The notes: generated from the sequence alone by a model not told the origin. Numbered from the stretch's first letter, positions 8,884 to 18,294 are shown. The stretch is DNA of 64,000 bases from Pseudomonadota bacterium (GCA_023387335.1 JAEWIF010000057.1:62001-126000); one strand, 5' to 3'. Translations and numbers: made by a program.

Positions 8884-10034
8884 GTCTGCACCAGCCGCTT
8901 GGCCTTGGCGATGGACATCAGGATGCCCAGCCCCAGCCCCAGCGTCACCATCGCGGTGCCGCCATAGCTGATGAAGGGCAGCGGCACGCCCACCACGGGC
9001 AGGATGCCGCTCACCATGCCCATGTTCACGAAGGCATAGGTGAAGAAGATCATGGTGATCGCGCCCGCCAGCAGGCGCGAGAACAGCGTCGAGGCTTCCA
9101 GCGCGATGGCGAGTCCGCGCAGGATCAGGAAGATGAAGCCGGCGATCAGGCAGAGGTTGCCGACCAGGCCGAACTCCTCCGAGAAGGCGGCGAAGATGAA
9201 GTCGGTGGTGCGCTCCGGGATGAACTCCAGGTGCGTCTGCGTGCCCTGCATGAAGCCCTTGCCCGTCACGCCGCCCGAGCCGATGGCGATCATCCCCTGG
9301 ATGATGTGGAAGCCCTTGCCCAGCGGATCCTTGGTGGGGTCGAGCAGCGTGCAGATGCGCTGCTGCTGGTAGTCGTGCAGGATGGGCCAGCGGTGGCCGG
9401 GCTCGCACAGCGGGCCCTCGAACACCACCAGCAGGATGGCGGCGACCAGGCCGATCACCAGCGGCGGGATCACGATCTTCCAGGACAGGCCGGCGAAGAA
9501 GATCACCGACAGCCCCGCCGCCAGCACCAGCAGCGAGGTGCCCAGGTCGGGCTGCTTCATGATCAGGCCGACCGGCGCGACCAGGATCAGCACGGCCATG
9601 CCGTAGTCCAGCGGCCGCAACTGCCCTTCCCGTTTCTGGAACCACCAGGCCAGCATCAGCGGCATGGCGATCTTCATGATCTCGCTGGGCTGGATGACCA
9701 TGCCCACGTTCACCCAGCGCTTGGCGCCCTTCTTGGTGATGCCGAACACCGCCACAGCGATCAGCAGCGCCACGCCTACCGTGTAGAGCGGCACCGCCAG
9801 GCTCATGAGCCGCTGCGGCGGGATCTGCGCCACGACGAACATGATGCTGGCCGCGATCAGCATGTTGCGGCCGTGGTCGCGAAAGCGCGTGCCGTGGTCG
9901 AAGCCCGACGAATACATGACGAGCAGGCCGGCGCAGGCGAGCAGGAACACCGCGAACGCCAGCGGCCCGTCGAAGCCCTGGAGCATCGGCGTGGCGCGCT
10001 GCCAGATCGGCGGTTTTTCGAAGACGGCGGACAT
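8880..10034 (-). CDS. rodA: Rod-shape-determining peptidoglycan glycosyltransferase RodA
   Basis: RodA is a SEDS-family integral membrane protein that polymerises lipid II during cell elongation with PBP2. The 384-residue sequence has about ten hydrophobic segments. It carries SEDS landmarks: GAKRWVNVGMVIQPSEIMKIA, the loop Asp in KQPDLGTSLLV, HFIGSGG-like MIAIGSGGVTGKGFMQGTQTH (only the middle resembles other SEDS proteins), FIPERTTDFIFAAFSEEFG and PLPFISYGGTAM near the C-terminus. FtsW is encoded separately at 35953-37173, so this copy is the elongation paralogue. The usual neighbours mreBCD and mrdA are not adjacent here; instead rodA leads a coupled unit with a dehydrogenase and a kinase fusion. 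Confidence 0.94.
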   Translation of the reverse strand: MSAVFEKPPIWQRATPMLQGFDGPLAFAVFLLACAGLLVMYSSGFDHGTRFRDHGRNMLIAASIMFVVAQIPPQRLMSLAVPLYTVGVALLIAVAVFGITKKGAKRWVNVGMVIQPSEIMKIAMPLMLAWWFQKREGQLRPLDYGMAVLILVAPVGLIMKQPDLGTSLLVLAAGLSVIFFAGLSWKIVIPPLVIGLVAAILLVVFEGPLCEPGHRWPILHDYQQQRICTLLDPTKDPLGKGFHIIQGMIAIGSGGVTGKGFMQGTQTHLEFIPERTTDFIFAAFSEEFGLVGNLCLIAGFIFLILRGLAIALEASTLFSRLLAGAITMIFFTYAFVNMGMVSGILPVVGVPLPFISYGGTAMVTLGLGLGILMSIAKAKRLVQT

Positions 10035-10082
10035 GGGCGGGGATTATCGGGGCGGCCGGCCCGGCGGCCGCCAACCGCGCGG

Positions 10083-13000
10083 TCACAGGGGAATCGGTGC
10101 GACCTCCTTCACGGTCCCGTGTTCGTCGTACGAAGCGACTTCCAGCGCCCAGCCGGTCCCCGCCCGGACCACGGACAGCTTGGTGAACTGCCGGTGCGCG
10201 GTGGACAGCAGGCGCGCGCGGGACCAGGCGTCCACCGACGCGCAGCAGCCGGGCAGCCGCACCTTCTCGTCCCAGGCGTGCTCGTGCACCCGCGGATTGG
10301 CGAACGGCAGCGTGGCGTTCCAGCCGGAAGCGACCACGGAGACCGCCCGCGCCGGCGGCGCGCCGACCGCCTGGATCTCCAGTTCCGCCACCGCGCTCAG
10401 GTGGTAGTCGCCGGACAGGAACACCAGGTTGCGGATCCGTTCGTCGGCGATGAACCGCGCCAGCTCCTGCCAGGTGGCCGGGTAGCCAGTCCAGTCGTCG
10501 GCATGGCGGGCCAGCGAAGGCGCTTCCAGCACGCGGCGTTCGGGCACGCCGAGCACGCTGCCGCTGCAGAGGAATTTCGGCGTGTCGCGGTGGTCTCTGA
10601 GCCACTGCTTGAGCCTGTCCAGTTGCCTCGTGTCCATCAACGGGGCCTGCTGCCAGTTGTCGCCGTCACGCGGCCGGCGCTCGGACCGCGTGTCGGCCGC
10701 GAACGCCGGCAGCCCGCCGATGGCGAATTCGTGCCAGAAGCCTCGCGGCGGCTTGCCCGGGGGACCGAAGGCGGGGCCTTCCTGCTTTTCGCGCCAGCGC
10801 CACTGGTAGGCCATGGCCGCCTCGAAGCCGTTGTCGAAGTCCGGCCCCCCGGCCCCATCCACGTTGTCCCCGAACTCGTGGTCGTCCACCACCAGCCAGG
10901 TCGGCAGGTGGCGCAGCAGCCGGGAGGTTTCCTCGCCGTCCCAGGCAGCGCGGTAACGGTCCTGGCCGCGCTCGGCCTTCTCCGTGGTTTCGGCCAGGTT
11001 CGCGGTCGCATCGGCATAGATCTGGTCGCCCAGCAGCACCAGCCCGTCCACCGGGCGCGTCTTGTGATCGATGTGCTCCTGCATCCGCGCGGCCAGCGCG
11101 TCGGCCGCTTCGCGCTCGAACGGCGTGCCCGGCCAGCGGCAGGAACTGGCCAGCAGGCTGACCGGCACGTCGCCCGGCAGCCGGCCCAGCCAGCGGTTCC
11201 ACCACGGCAGCCCCTTGAAGGACAGCACCGAGACCTGCTCGCTGTCGTACGGCGGGCGTTCGCTCGCGGCGGCCGCGGGCGCTGCCTTGGCGGGCCCCTC
11301 GGCTGCTGCACGGCGCAGGATCTGCATCGGCAGCTTGGGACTCCAGGTGCCCCACGGGAACTTCGGGTCGATCGAGCCCGGCAGGCCCGGCGTCGACTGC
11401 CGCTGCACCTTGGCGCCGCCGCCGCGGGTGCGCATCTCGACCTCGAGCACCTCCATGCCGGTGAAGCGCCCCGCGGTGTCGGGCACCGTCACCGTCCAGT
11501 GCCACCCCGCGCCGTTGCTCACGGCGAGGTTGCGGCTCTCGACGAAGCCCTCCTTGCGCTGGCTCGGGGGACGCAGCGAGGTCGAGTCCGCCGCCACCTT
11601 GCCGTCCACCCTCAGCTCCGGCTCCTCCGGTTCGCTGGTGGTGTCCGAGCGCTGCTCGAACCACAGCACCAGTTCGCGCTTCCTGCCGTGCCAGCCGTCG
11701 ATCTGCACCAGCGGGCCGCACAGCGGATGGCGCGGCGCGACGAACTCGTGGTCGCTGATGTCCTCGCCGTCCACCTCGTTCCTTCCCAGGTAGACGGCGG
11801 GCTTGCCGCCCACCGTGTTCTCGAAGGCCTTCGCATCCTTCAGGAAGGCGGAGAGCTTCGGATAGACGTCCCGGTGCGCGTTCCTGCCGAACAGGAAGTC
11901 CATGTGCCCGTATCCCTCCCGCACGAACAGGCGAACGGTCCGGTCCTTGGCCTCGGCCTGCAGGAAGGTGCGCTCCAGCCGCTGCCAGGACCGCACGGCG
12001 CTGCGCGGGTCGAACACCTTGTTGCGGCCGCCGTGCGCGAACAGGGTCGGGAACGTCCAGCGCTTCTCCAGCCGCTCGCGCGTGAGGTAGTCGTTCACGC
12101 CCTCGCGGTTGGTGAGGCGCTCGCGCTGGATCACGAAGAACAGCTGGCGGAACACCTCGATGCCGGCGACGCCGACCAGCTCGCCCAACCGACGGTGGGT
12201 GTCCGGGTCCAGGTTGCCGTGCTCCCACTCGCGGCCGTAGAACACCGTCATGCGGTTGCACACGCCGTAGCCGCCCAGCGGGTCGTACTTGCCGCGCTCG
12301 TGCGGCTCGCGCTCCTCCGGCGGCCAGGGCAGGCTGGCGCCGAAGCGGTCGATCAGTTCGTCGATCGCCCTGCCGCGGCCGGAAGGCGGCACGGGGTCGA
12401 TGGTCTCGTCGCCGTTCAGGAAGTCCTTGTAGAGCGCCGCCAACGAGCCCGAGAGCCGGTTGGACACCGAGGGCGCCACCCACGGATGCACCGCATGGAT
12501 GACGACGTTGCCGATGTGGTCGGGATCCACGCCCTCCTCGCCCGGTTCGGGATCGCGCAGCACCGCCATCGCGAAGGCGCCGGCGCCCACGCAATGCGCG
12601 AACACGTCGAGCTTCGCGACGCCGGCGCGCTGCCGGACTTCGGCGATGGCGCGCGTGATGTCGTACTTCGCCACCATGTCCATGGTGTGGGCCTCGCCCG
12701 CGTGCCCCATCCGGTTGGACAGGCGGTGGTCCAGCAGCCAGACGTCGTAGCCCTCGCGCAGGAAGTGCGTGGCCATGTTGTTCGAGCCGAGCGTGTCGGT
12801 GGTGAACACGCCGCTGCCATGGGCCAGGCCGTGGATGAAGAGCAAGGCCCGCTTGTTCGCGTTCTTCCCGGCGGGGTAGTGCACCAGTTCCAGCTTGACC
12901 GTGCCGCGCTCGCCGTGGCCACGCTGCACCTCGAACGGCACTCGCACCGGCTGCACCGGCGGACCGCCGAGGCCGTCGGGGCGAAGCGGCGGCGGCTCCG

Positions 13001-15722
13001 GCACGCGCACCGGGGCCAGCCGGTCGTAGCTCAATCCGCGGAACGACCAGAAGTGCGTGCGCAGCAGCGTGCGCAGCCAGAAGGCGCCGAAGGCCGCCAC
13101 GGCCAGGATCGCGGCCGGCGTGTTGGGCGCCTTTTCCACCTGCAGCCGGCGCCCTTTCACCATGTCGACCAGGTCCACTTTCAGCGCCAACGGCCAGGGC
13201 GTGGCGCCGCCCGAAGGCTGCAGCTTCAGGTCGAGCTGCGTCAGCGCGTCCCAGACGTTGCGTTCATCGGGCCGGTAGGCCAGCCGCTTGAGGCCGGTGG
13301 CGCGGATCGGCGCGGCAGCCGGGTCGGTGTTCAGCACGAAGTCGTAGCGCAGCTCGCGGTAGTCGGCGTGGTTCAGCTTGGCCTGGCGGAAGAGGCGCTT
13401 CGCTTCGAACAGGCCGACGCCGGAGCTGCCGCCGAAGGTGTTCAGCAGGTCGCCCACGCCGCGCCGCTCGAGCCAGGCCTTGAAAGCCTGCCGGCCGCGC
13501 GCCTTGCGCTCGCGGGCGTCCTTCGGGAAGTCGGGCGCGAGCAGCGTCACCTTGCCGCGGCCGCTCAACACCAGGTGGCCGGGCCGCAGCACCTCGTCGC
13601 GCACCGTCTGCGACTCGGGCCAGCGGTTCACGTACAGCCGCAGTTGCGCCTCGTGCCCGACGGACGGATCGGCCAGCCACGCGTACGGATCCAGCCGGAC
13701 CTCGACCTGCGCCACCCAGGCGCGCGGGCTGGCCGCGAGCCTGCGCACCTCGGGATCCATGCGATCGGCAAGGGCGAGCACCCAGTCGGGCACCTTCCCC
13801 TCGCCGGTCGACTGCAGGCGCTCCTCGAACTTCAGCACCACGGGGCCCGCCGCCGCGAACGGCTGGCGCTCCTCCACGGCGGGCTGTCCCACGGGCAGTC
13901 GCAGCGCCAGCGGCACGGACCGCGCGGGCGCGTTCGCCTCCAGGCGCGAGCGGATCTCGCGCGCCGCCAGCAGGCTCAGCGCGCTGATCGTGACGAAGGG
14001 ATTGACGCCCACCGCGCAGGGCAGCATCGAGCCGTCCAGCACGTGCAGGCCGGCATGCACCGCGTTGCCGCGGGTGCCGCTGAACACCTCGCCGAAGCGG
14101 TTCACCACGCCGGCCGACGCGTCGTCGGCCATGGGGCAGCCGCCCAGCGGATGCACGGTCACCAGCCGCTCGGGCTGGTTGCCGCCGGTGATGCCGGAGA
14201 ACTTGTCGGGCACCGGGCGCCACAGCGGATTGGGCAGGTAGTCGCCGCCGTCGAAGTCCTTGCGCTCGCAGGCGGACCTGAGCATCTCGTGCAGGGCCTT
14301 GAAGTAAGGCGCCCGCCCGCCCACGCGCGCGTCCTCCTCGTCCGCGCCCGGCCACTGGATGTCGAAGACATGTCGACCGCCGTCCTTGCCGGGAACCAGC
14401 TGCATCTGTCCGTCGGCATCGTCGCGGCCCATGGCCAGCAGCAGCAGCGCGTGCTCGCCGATGCGCTCGGGCGTGGCCAGCACGTCGGGCGCGCCGGCGC
14501 CGTGGAAGCCGGGAGCGTCCTTGTCGACGTAGCGGTGCAGGCTGGACAGCGAGCTGCCCAGCGCGATCACCGCCATCGACAGCGCCGACGGCACGGCGCC
14601 GTCCTGCACCAGCACGGTCCGGCGGCGGCCGTCCACGTCGATGGGCGCGCGCAGCGTGCCGACGATGGTCGGGCCGACGTCGCGGCTGGGGTCGGTGCTG
14701 GAAGGCCGCGGCGCCGAGATGCCGCTGACGCGCTCCTTCTGGCCCCACGCCATCGCGACGGCGTCGCCGTTGGCCGAGAACGAATGGCCGAGACGCGACG
14801 ACTTGGCGACCTGGGTGGATCGCAGCAGCAGCTCCGTGCTGCCCAACGTTCCGGCGCTCAGCACCAGCGTGTGCGTGTCCACGTGGAAATGCCCCACGAA
14901 CGGCTGCGCCTTGGTCCGCGCCGTCAGCGCGAAGTGCACGCGCCAGCGCGCCTGCGGGCCCGCGAGCGGCTCGATCTCCAGCGCGGTGGCGCCGGTGAAG
15001 AAGCGCGCGCCGCGCGACGCCGCCGCCGGGATCAGCGTGGTCAGCAGCGTGCCCTTGGCTCCCACGTTGCAGCCGGTGAAGCAGTTGCCGCAGCGGATGC
15101 AGGCGTCCTGCGCCACGCCCTGGGCCGTGGTGCGCGGCTGGTGGGCGATGGTGAGCGGCACCGCCTCGGCCGGGCCGCAGCCGATCGCCTTGCCGAGGCG
15201 GTCCAGCGCGGCGAACTTGGGCATCTCGCCGGCGGCCGGCATGGCCTGCGCCTCCAGCTGGACCAGCACCTGCGACATCGCGTCCCGCAGCGCGGCCTGC
15301 GCGGCGCCGCCCGGGCGGTAGGCGGCCGGCCAGCAGGCCTGGTCGAACAGCTCGGGCGACGGCCGCAGCGCCACGCCGGCGTTGATCAGCGAGCCGCCGC
15401 CCAGTCCGTTGGCGACCAGCACGCCGACCTGCTCGAACAGCCGGAAATCGAGCAGCGCGTCGGCGTTGCCCACCGGCGACGCCTCGCCCTGGCGCTGGAA
15501 GCGCACGTGGCCGGGCAACTGGCCGATGTCCTCGGGGAATTCACCCAGGGCGTACTCGCGGCCGCGCTCCATCACCCAGACGCTGCGGCCGGGAGCCGCC
15601 AGTTCCGCCGCGGCGACGCTGCCGCCGTAGCCGGAACCGATCACCAGTACGTCACAAACATGCGGCGGAGTCCCCTCGAGCAGCGATTCAACGGGCTCGG
15701 ACCAGCGCGGATCGGTTGACAT
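10083..15722 (-). CDS. Giant fusion: GMC oxidoreductase, alpha/beta hydrolase, PhoD-like metallophosphatase
   Basis: One uninterrupted frame of about 1879 residues joins three enzymes. Residues 20-590 are a cholesterol-oxidase-type GMC flavoprotein: FAD loop VLVIGSGYGGS, a Cys cluster CIRCGNCFTGC near 215-225, and the C-terminal HPLGGCPMADD block. Residues 900-1290 are an alpha/beta hydrolase (LFIHGLAHGSG) whose nucleophile elbow reads FAHCVGAG, with Cys in the Ser position, and GYGHMDF at the His end. Residues 1520-1879 resemble PhoD phosphatases: LLGDQIYAD, VVDDHEFGDN, LSGDYHLSA. No clear signal peptide is seen, suggesting a cytoplasmic protein. The ATG at 15722 is chosen because the alternative at 15764 would leave only 2 bases to the divergent kinase start. 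Sterol- or lipid-related oxidation plus ester and phosphoester hydrolysis is an inference only. Confidence 0.88.
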   Translation of the reverse strand: MSTDPRWSEPVESLLEGTPPHVCDVLVIGSGYGGSVAAAELAAPGRSVWVMERGREYALGEFPEDIGQLPGHVRFQRQGEASPVGNADALLDFRLFEQVGVLVANGLGGGSLINAGVALRPSPELFDQACWPAAYRPGGAAQAALRDAMSQVLVQLEAQAMPAAGEMPKFAALDRLGKAIGCGPAEAVPLTIAHQPRTTAQGVAQDACIRCGNCFTGCNVGAKGTLLTTLIPAAASRGARFFTGATALEIEPLAGPQARWRVHFALTARTKAQPFVGHFHVDTHTLVLSAGTLGSTELLLRSTQVAKSSRLGHSFSANGDAVAMAWGQKERVSGISAPRPSSTDPSRDVGPTIVGTLRAPIDVDGRRRTVLVQDGAVPSALSMAVIALGSSLSSLHRYVDKDAPGFHGAGAPDVLATPERIGEHALLLLAMGRDDADGQMQLVPGKDGGRHVFDIQWPGADEEDARVGGRAPYFKALHEMLRSACERKDFDGGDYLPNPLWRPVPDKFSGITGGNQPERLVTVHPLGGCPMADDASAGVVNRFGEVFSGTRGNAVHAGLHVLDGSMLPCAVGVNPFVTISALSLLAAREIRSRLEANAPARSVPLALRLPVGQPAVEERQPFAAAGPVVLKFEERLQSTGEGKVPDWVLALADRMDPEVRRLAASPRAWVAQVEVRLDPYAWLADPSVGHEAQLRLYVNRWPESQTVRDEVLRPGHLVLSGRGKVTLLAPDFPKDARERKARGRQAFKAWLERRGVGDLLNTFGGSSGVGLFEAKRLFRQAKLNHADYRELRYDFVLNTDPAAAPIRATGLKRLAYRPDERNVWDALTQLDLKLQPSGGATPWPLALKVDLVDMVKGRRLQVEKAPNTPAAILAVAAFGAFWLRTLLRTHFWSFRGLSYDRLAPVRVPEPPPLRPDGLGGPPVQPVRVPFEVQRGHGERGTVKLELVHYPAGKNANKRALLFIHGLAHGSGVFTTDTLGSNNMATHFLREGYDVWLLDHRLSNRMGHAGEAHTMDMVAKYDITRAIAEVRQRAGVAKLDVFAHCVGAGAFAMAVLRDPEPGEEGVDPDHIGNVVIHAVHPWVAPSVSNRLSGSLAALYKDFLNGDETIDPVPPSGRGRAIDELIDRFGASLPWPPEEREPHERGKYDPLGGYGVCNRMTVFYGREWEHGNLDPDTHRRLGELVGVAGIEVFRQLFFVIQRERLTNREGVNDYLTRERLEKRWTFPTLFAHGGRNKVFDPRSAVRSWQRLERTFLQAEAKDRTVRLFVREGYGHMDFLFGRNAHRDVYPKLSAFLKDAKAFENTVGGKPAVYLGRNEVDGEDISDHEFVAPRHPLCGPLVQIDGWHGRKRELVLWFEQRSDTTSEPEEPELRVDGKVAADSTSLRPPSQRKEGFVESRNLAVSNGAGWHWTVTVPDTAGRFTGMEVLEVEMRTRGGGAKVQRQSTPGLPGSIDPKFPWGTWSPKLPMQILRRAAAEGPAKAAPAAAASERPPYDSEQVSVLSFKGLPWWNRWLGRLPGDVPVSLLASSCRWPGTPFEREAADALAARMQEHIDHKTRPVDGLVLLGDQIYADATANLAETTEKAERGQDRYRAAWDGEETSRLLRHLPTWLVVDDHEFGDNVDGAGGPDFDNGFEAAMAYQWRWREKQEGPAFGPPGKPPRGFWHEFAIGGLPAFAADTRSERRPRDGDNWQQAPLMDTRQLDRLKQWLRDHRDTPKFLCSGSVLGVPERRVLEAPSLARHADDWTGYPATWQELARFIADERIRNLVFLSGDYHLSAVAELEIQAVGAPPARAVSVVASGWNATLPFANPRVHEHAWDEKVRLPGCCASVDAWSRARLLSTAHRQFTKLSVVRAGTGWALEVASYDEHGTVKEVAPIPL

Positions 15723-15766
15723 CTTGTTACGGCAAGGACTAAGGTCAGGGATTGTGAAGCTCATCC

Positions 15767-17584
15767 ATGGTGCCGTTCCCAGAATTTGCCGTTGACGCCG
15801 ACCAGCCCTTGCGCGTGGAGATGGCGCGCGAGTCGCTGCGGGTGCGTGCCCGCCAGTCGGTGAGCTCGCGCACCACGGTCATCGTGGCGGCGCTGGTGGC
15901 CATAGCGGCGTTCGCCGCCGTCGTCCCCACCTGGCGGCTGCTGGCCTGGGCCCTGCCCGTGGCCCTGCTCGCCCAGGCGAACGCGATGGTGTGCGCCCGC
16001 GTCCTGCGCGCGCTGGACGCCGCCACACCCGCGCTGCTGGCGCGCCACCAGACCGTGCTGTGGTGGACGACGGTGTTCAACCAGGTGGCCATGGGCCTGT
16101 CGGTGTGGTGGATCGGCTACGAGAACACCAGCACCGTCGCCACGATCGCCACCACCCTGCAGCTGATCTACGTGGGCGGCGCGCTTGTCAACGCCTCCAC
16201 CCACCCGCCGACCTTCATCTCGGGCGCCTGGATCAACCTGCTGCTGGCCGCCTCGTTCTGGCTCACGCAGAGCCAGCTGGGCTGGCCGCTCGCCTTCTCC
16301 CTGGCCATGATGGGCCTGATCATGACCCGCTCCTGCCGCCAGTCGGCGGCGGCGTTCGAGGAGTCGCTGCGCATGCGGTTCGAGAACGCCGACCTGGTCA
16401 AGCGGCTGGCCGAGGAGAAGAAGGTGGCCGAGGAGGCCAACGCCGCCAAGTCGCGCTTCCTGGCCGCCGCCAGCCACGACCTGCGCCAGCCGCTGCACGC
16501 GCTGCTGGTGTTCTCCACCCTGCTGCACAAGACCCAGACGCCGCAGACCGCCGAACTGGTGACCCACATCCGCAGCGCGGCGAGCTCGCTGGACAAGCTG
16601 TTCGCCGGCCTGCTGGACCTGTCCAAGCTCGAGACCGGCGGCGTGGTGCCGCAGCTGCAGGCGGTGCACGTCAACGGCATCGCCCAGGAGCTGTGCGCCG
16701 AATACGAGGAGGCCTGCCGCCACAAGGGCATCACGCTCGCCTGCACCGGCGATTCGCAGTGGGTGCTGAGCGATCCGTTCCTCCTGGAGCGGGTGCTGCG
16801 CAACCTGATCGACAACGCCGTCAAGTACACGCGTTCGGGCGGCGTGACGGTGGAGATCACGCAGGGGCCCAGCCAGGCCATCGTGAAGGTGCGCGACACC
16901 GGCGAGGGCATCGCGCCCGAGCTGCAGCCGCGCATCTTCGAGGAGTACTTCCAGGTGGGGAACCGGGCGCGCGACCTGGCCAAGGGCTCGGGCCTGGGCT
17001 TGGCCATCGTCAAGCGCCTGTGCGCGCTGCTGGACGCGCGGCTGGAGCTGCAGTCGCAGCCGGGCGTGGGCACCTGCTTCCGCCTGGAGCTGCAGTCGGC
17101 GCCGATCCTGGACGCCGCGGGCGGCGCGGCCGCGCCCGCCGAGGACGACCCGATGGCGCAGTCGGCCCCGCTGCAGGGCCTGACGATCTGGCTGGTCGAG
17201 GACAACGAGCTGGTGCAGCTGGCCACCCGGCGCGCGCTGGAGGAGCTGGGCTGCAGGGTGCACGCCTGGTTCGCGATGCCCACCGACACGGCGTCGGCGC
17301 CCGCGCCCGACGCGCTGGTCGCCGACTACCGCCTGGACGGCGACAGCACCGGCCTGCAGGTCGCCCGCGTGCTGCGCCGGACCTGGCCCCAGCTGCCGGT
17401 GGCCATCGTCACCGGCGACCCGGCGATCGACCGCGCCGCGCTGGAGGAGATGGGCAACACCGTGGTGCTGCAAAAGCCGGTGATCCCGGCGGTGCTGGGC
17501 AGCTGGCTGCACGCCGCCTGCAAGGGCGGGCGCCGCTCGCGCCGCGGCGAGGCCGCGGCCGGTCAGGCGATCTTGACGCCCTGA
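15767..17584 (+). CDS. Membrane hybrid histidine kinase with C-terminal receiver
   Basis: This 605-residue sensor has six or so N-terminal transmembrane helices (about residues 35-195), with no recognisable extracellular ligand domain. A coiled linker leads to the HisKA box (AAASHDLRQPLHALL, His237), then the ATPase domain with NLIDNAVKYT, DTGEGIAPE and GSGLGLAIVKRL. The C-terminal receiver (about 475-595) has the acidic pair in WLVEDNE, acceptor Asp in LVADYRLDGDSTG, and LQKPV. The H-box with DLRQPLHAL is of the type often paired with NarL-like regulators. The gene converges on exactly such a regulator, and the two 3' ends overlap by 22 bases. The ATG at 15767 lies 44 bases from the divergent giant gene; a downstream ATG at 15821 is possible. 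Confidence 0.93.
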   Translation: MVPFPEFAVDADQPLRVEMARESLRVRARQSVSSRTTVIVAALVAIAAFAAVVPTWRLLAWALPVALLAQANAMVCARVLRALDAATPALLARHQTVLWWTTVFNQVAMGLSVWWIGYENTSTVATIATTLQLIYVGGALVNASTHPPTFISGAWINLLLAASFWLTQSQLGWPLAFSLAMMGLIMTRSCRQSAAAFEESLRMRFENADLVKRLAEEKKVAEEANAAKSRFLAAASHDLRQPLHALLVFSTLLHKTQTPQTAELVTHIRSAASSLDKLFAGLLDLSKLETGGVVPQLQAVHVNGIAQELCAEYEEACRHKGITLACTGDSQWVLSDPFLLERVLRNLIDNAVKYTRSGGVTVEITQGPSQAIVKVRDTGEGIAPELQPRIFEEYFQVGNRARDLAKGSGLGLAIVKRLCALLDARLELQSQPGVGTCFRLELQSAPILDAAGGAAAPAEDDPMAQSAPLQGLTIWLVEDNELVQLATRRALEELGCRVHAWFAMPTDTASAPAPDALVADYRLDGDSTGLQVARVLRRTWPQLPVAIVTGDPAIDRAALEEMGNTVVLQKPVIPAVLGSWLHAACKGGRRSRRGEAAAGQAILTP

Positions 17585-18204
17585 CGCGCGGCCACGTACA
17601 CGGCCTCGGTGCGCGACTGCACCGACAGCTCGCGGAAGATCGCGCTCAGGTGAGTCTTCACGGTGGCGTCGCTGATGCCCAGCTGGCGCGCGATCAGCTT
17701 GTTCGGCAGCCCGCGCAGCATCGCGGCCAGCACGTCGGCCTGGCGCTGGGTGAGCGCCGGGAACACGTCCACGATGGCCTTGGGCTGCGCGTCCCGCGGC
17801 GACGGCGCGCTGCTCGCCGCCAGCAACGCGCTGGGCAGGTAGATGCCGCCTTCGGTGATCTTGCTCAGCGCCTGCTGCAGCACGTCGGGCGGCGACTCCT
17901 TGGGGATGAAGCCGACGGCGCCGGCGTCGATGGCGCTGCGCACCAGGGTCGCGTTCTTCTCGGCGGAGACCACCACGATGCGGGCCTCCTCGGTCGCCTC
18001 GCGGAAGGAGCGGATCGCGTCGGCGCCCGACAGGCCTTCCATGTGCCAGTCCAGCAGCACCACGTCGAAGGGACGGCTGCGCGCCAGGCCCAGGCCCTCG
18101 TCGGCGTTCGGCGCGACCTCGCACTCCATCGACCCCATGGACAGCAGCAGCAGCCGCATCCCCTCGCGGAACAGGGCGTGGTCGTCGACCACCAGCACAC
18201 GCAT
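17563..18204 (-). CDS. NarL/FixJ-family response regulator
   Basis: A 213-residue DNA-binding regulator. The receiver occupies residues 1-120 (VVDDHALFREG, phosphoacceptor D52 in VVLLDWHMEGLSG, conserved Lys in GFIPKESP). A LuxR-type helix-turn-helix lies at about 150-213 (LTQRQADVLAAMLRGLPNKLIARQLGISDATVKTHLSAIF, cited here in parts). The start at 18204 has an AAGGAG ribosome site about 11 bases upstream. The gene is convergent with, and overlaps, the hybrid kinase at 15767-17584, its most likely partner. An esterase gene diverges from its 5' side. Target genes are unknown. Confidence 0.93.
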   Translation of the reverse strand: MRVLVVDDHALFREGMRLLLLSMGSMECEVAPNADEGLGLARSRPFDVVLLDWHMEGLSGADAIRSFREATEEARIVVVSAEKNATLVRSAIDAGAVGFIPKESPPDVLQQALSKITEGGIYLPSALLAASSAPSPRDAQPKAIVDVFPALTQRQADVLAAMLRGLPNKLIARQLGISDATVKTHLSAIFRELSVQSRTEAVYVAARQGVKIA

Positions 18205-18294
18205 CAAAGCCAGTCTCCTTCGGGTGCGTCCGACTGTACTTGAGCTTGAGTTGCCCCCGCCATCGCCCATACGGCTGAAGGCTAGGATTCCGCG

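Noticed and set aside
10051..10072. GGCGGCC/GGCCGCC dyad between the giant gene and rodA as a terminator
   Set aside because: No T-run on either strand; GC-rich dyads of this size occur by chance at this composition.
9231..15719. A 2162-codon open frame on the plus strand antisense to the giant gene and rodA
   Set aside because: It reads as low-complexity Arg, Ala, Gly, His and Gln with no motifs, while the minus strand has clear enzyme domains. Such mirror frames are common at this GC content.
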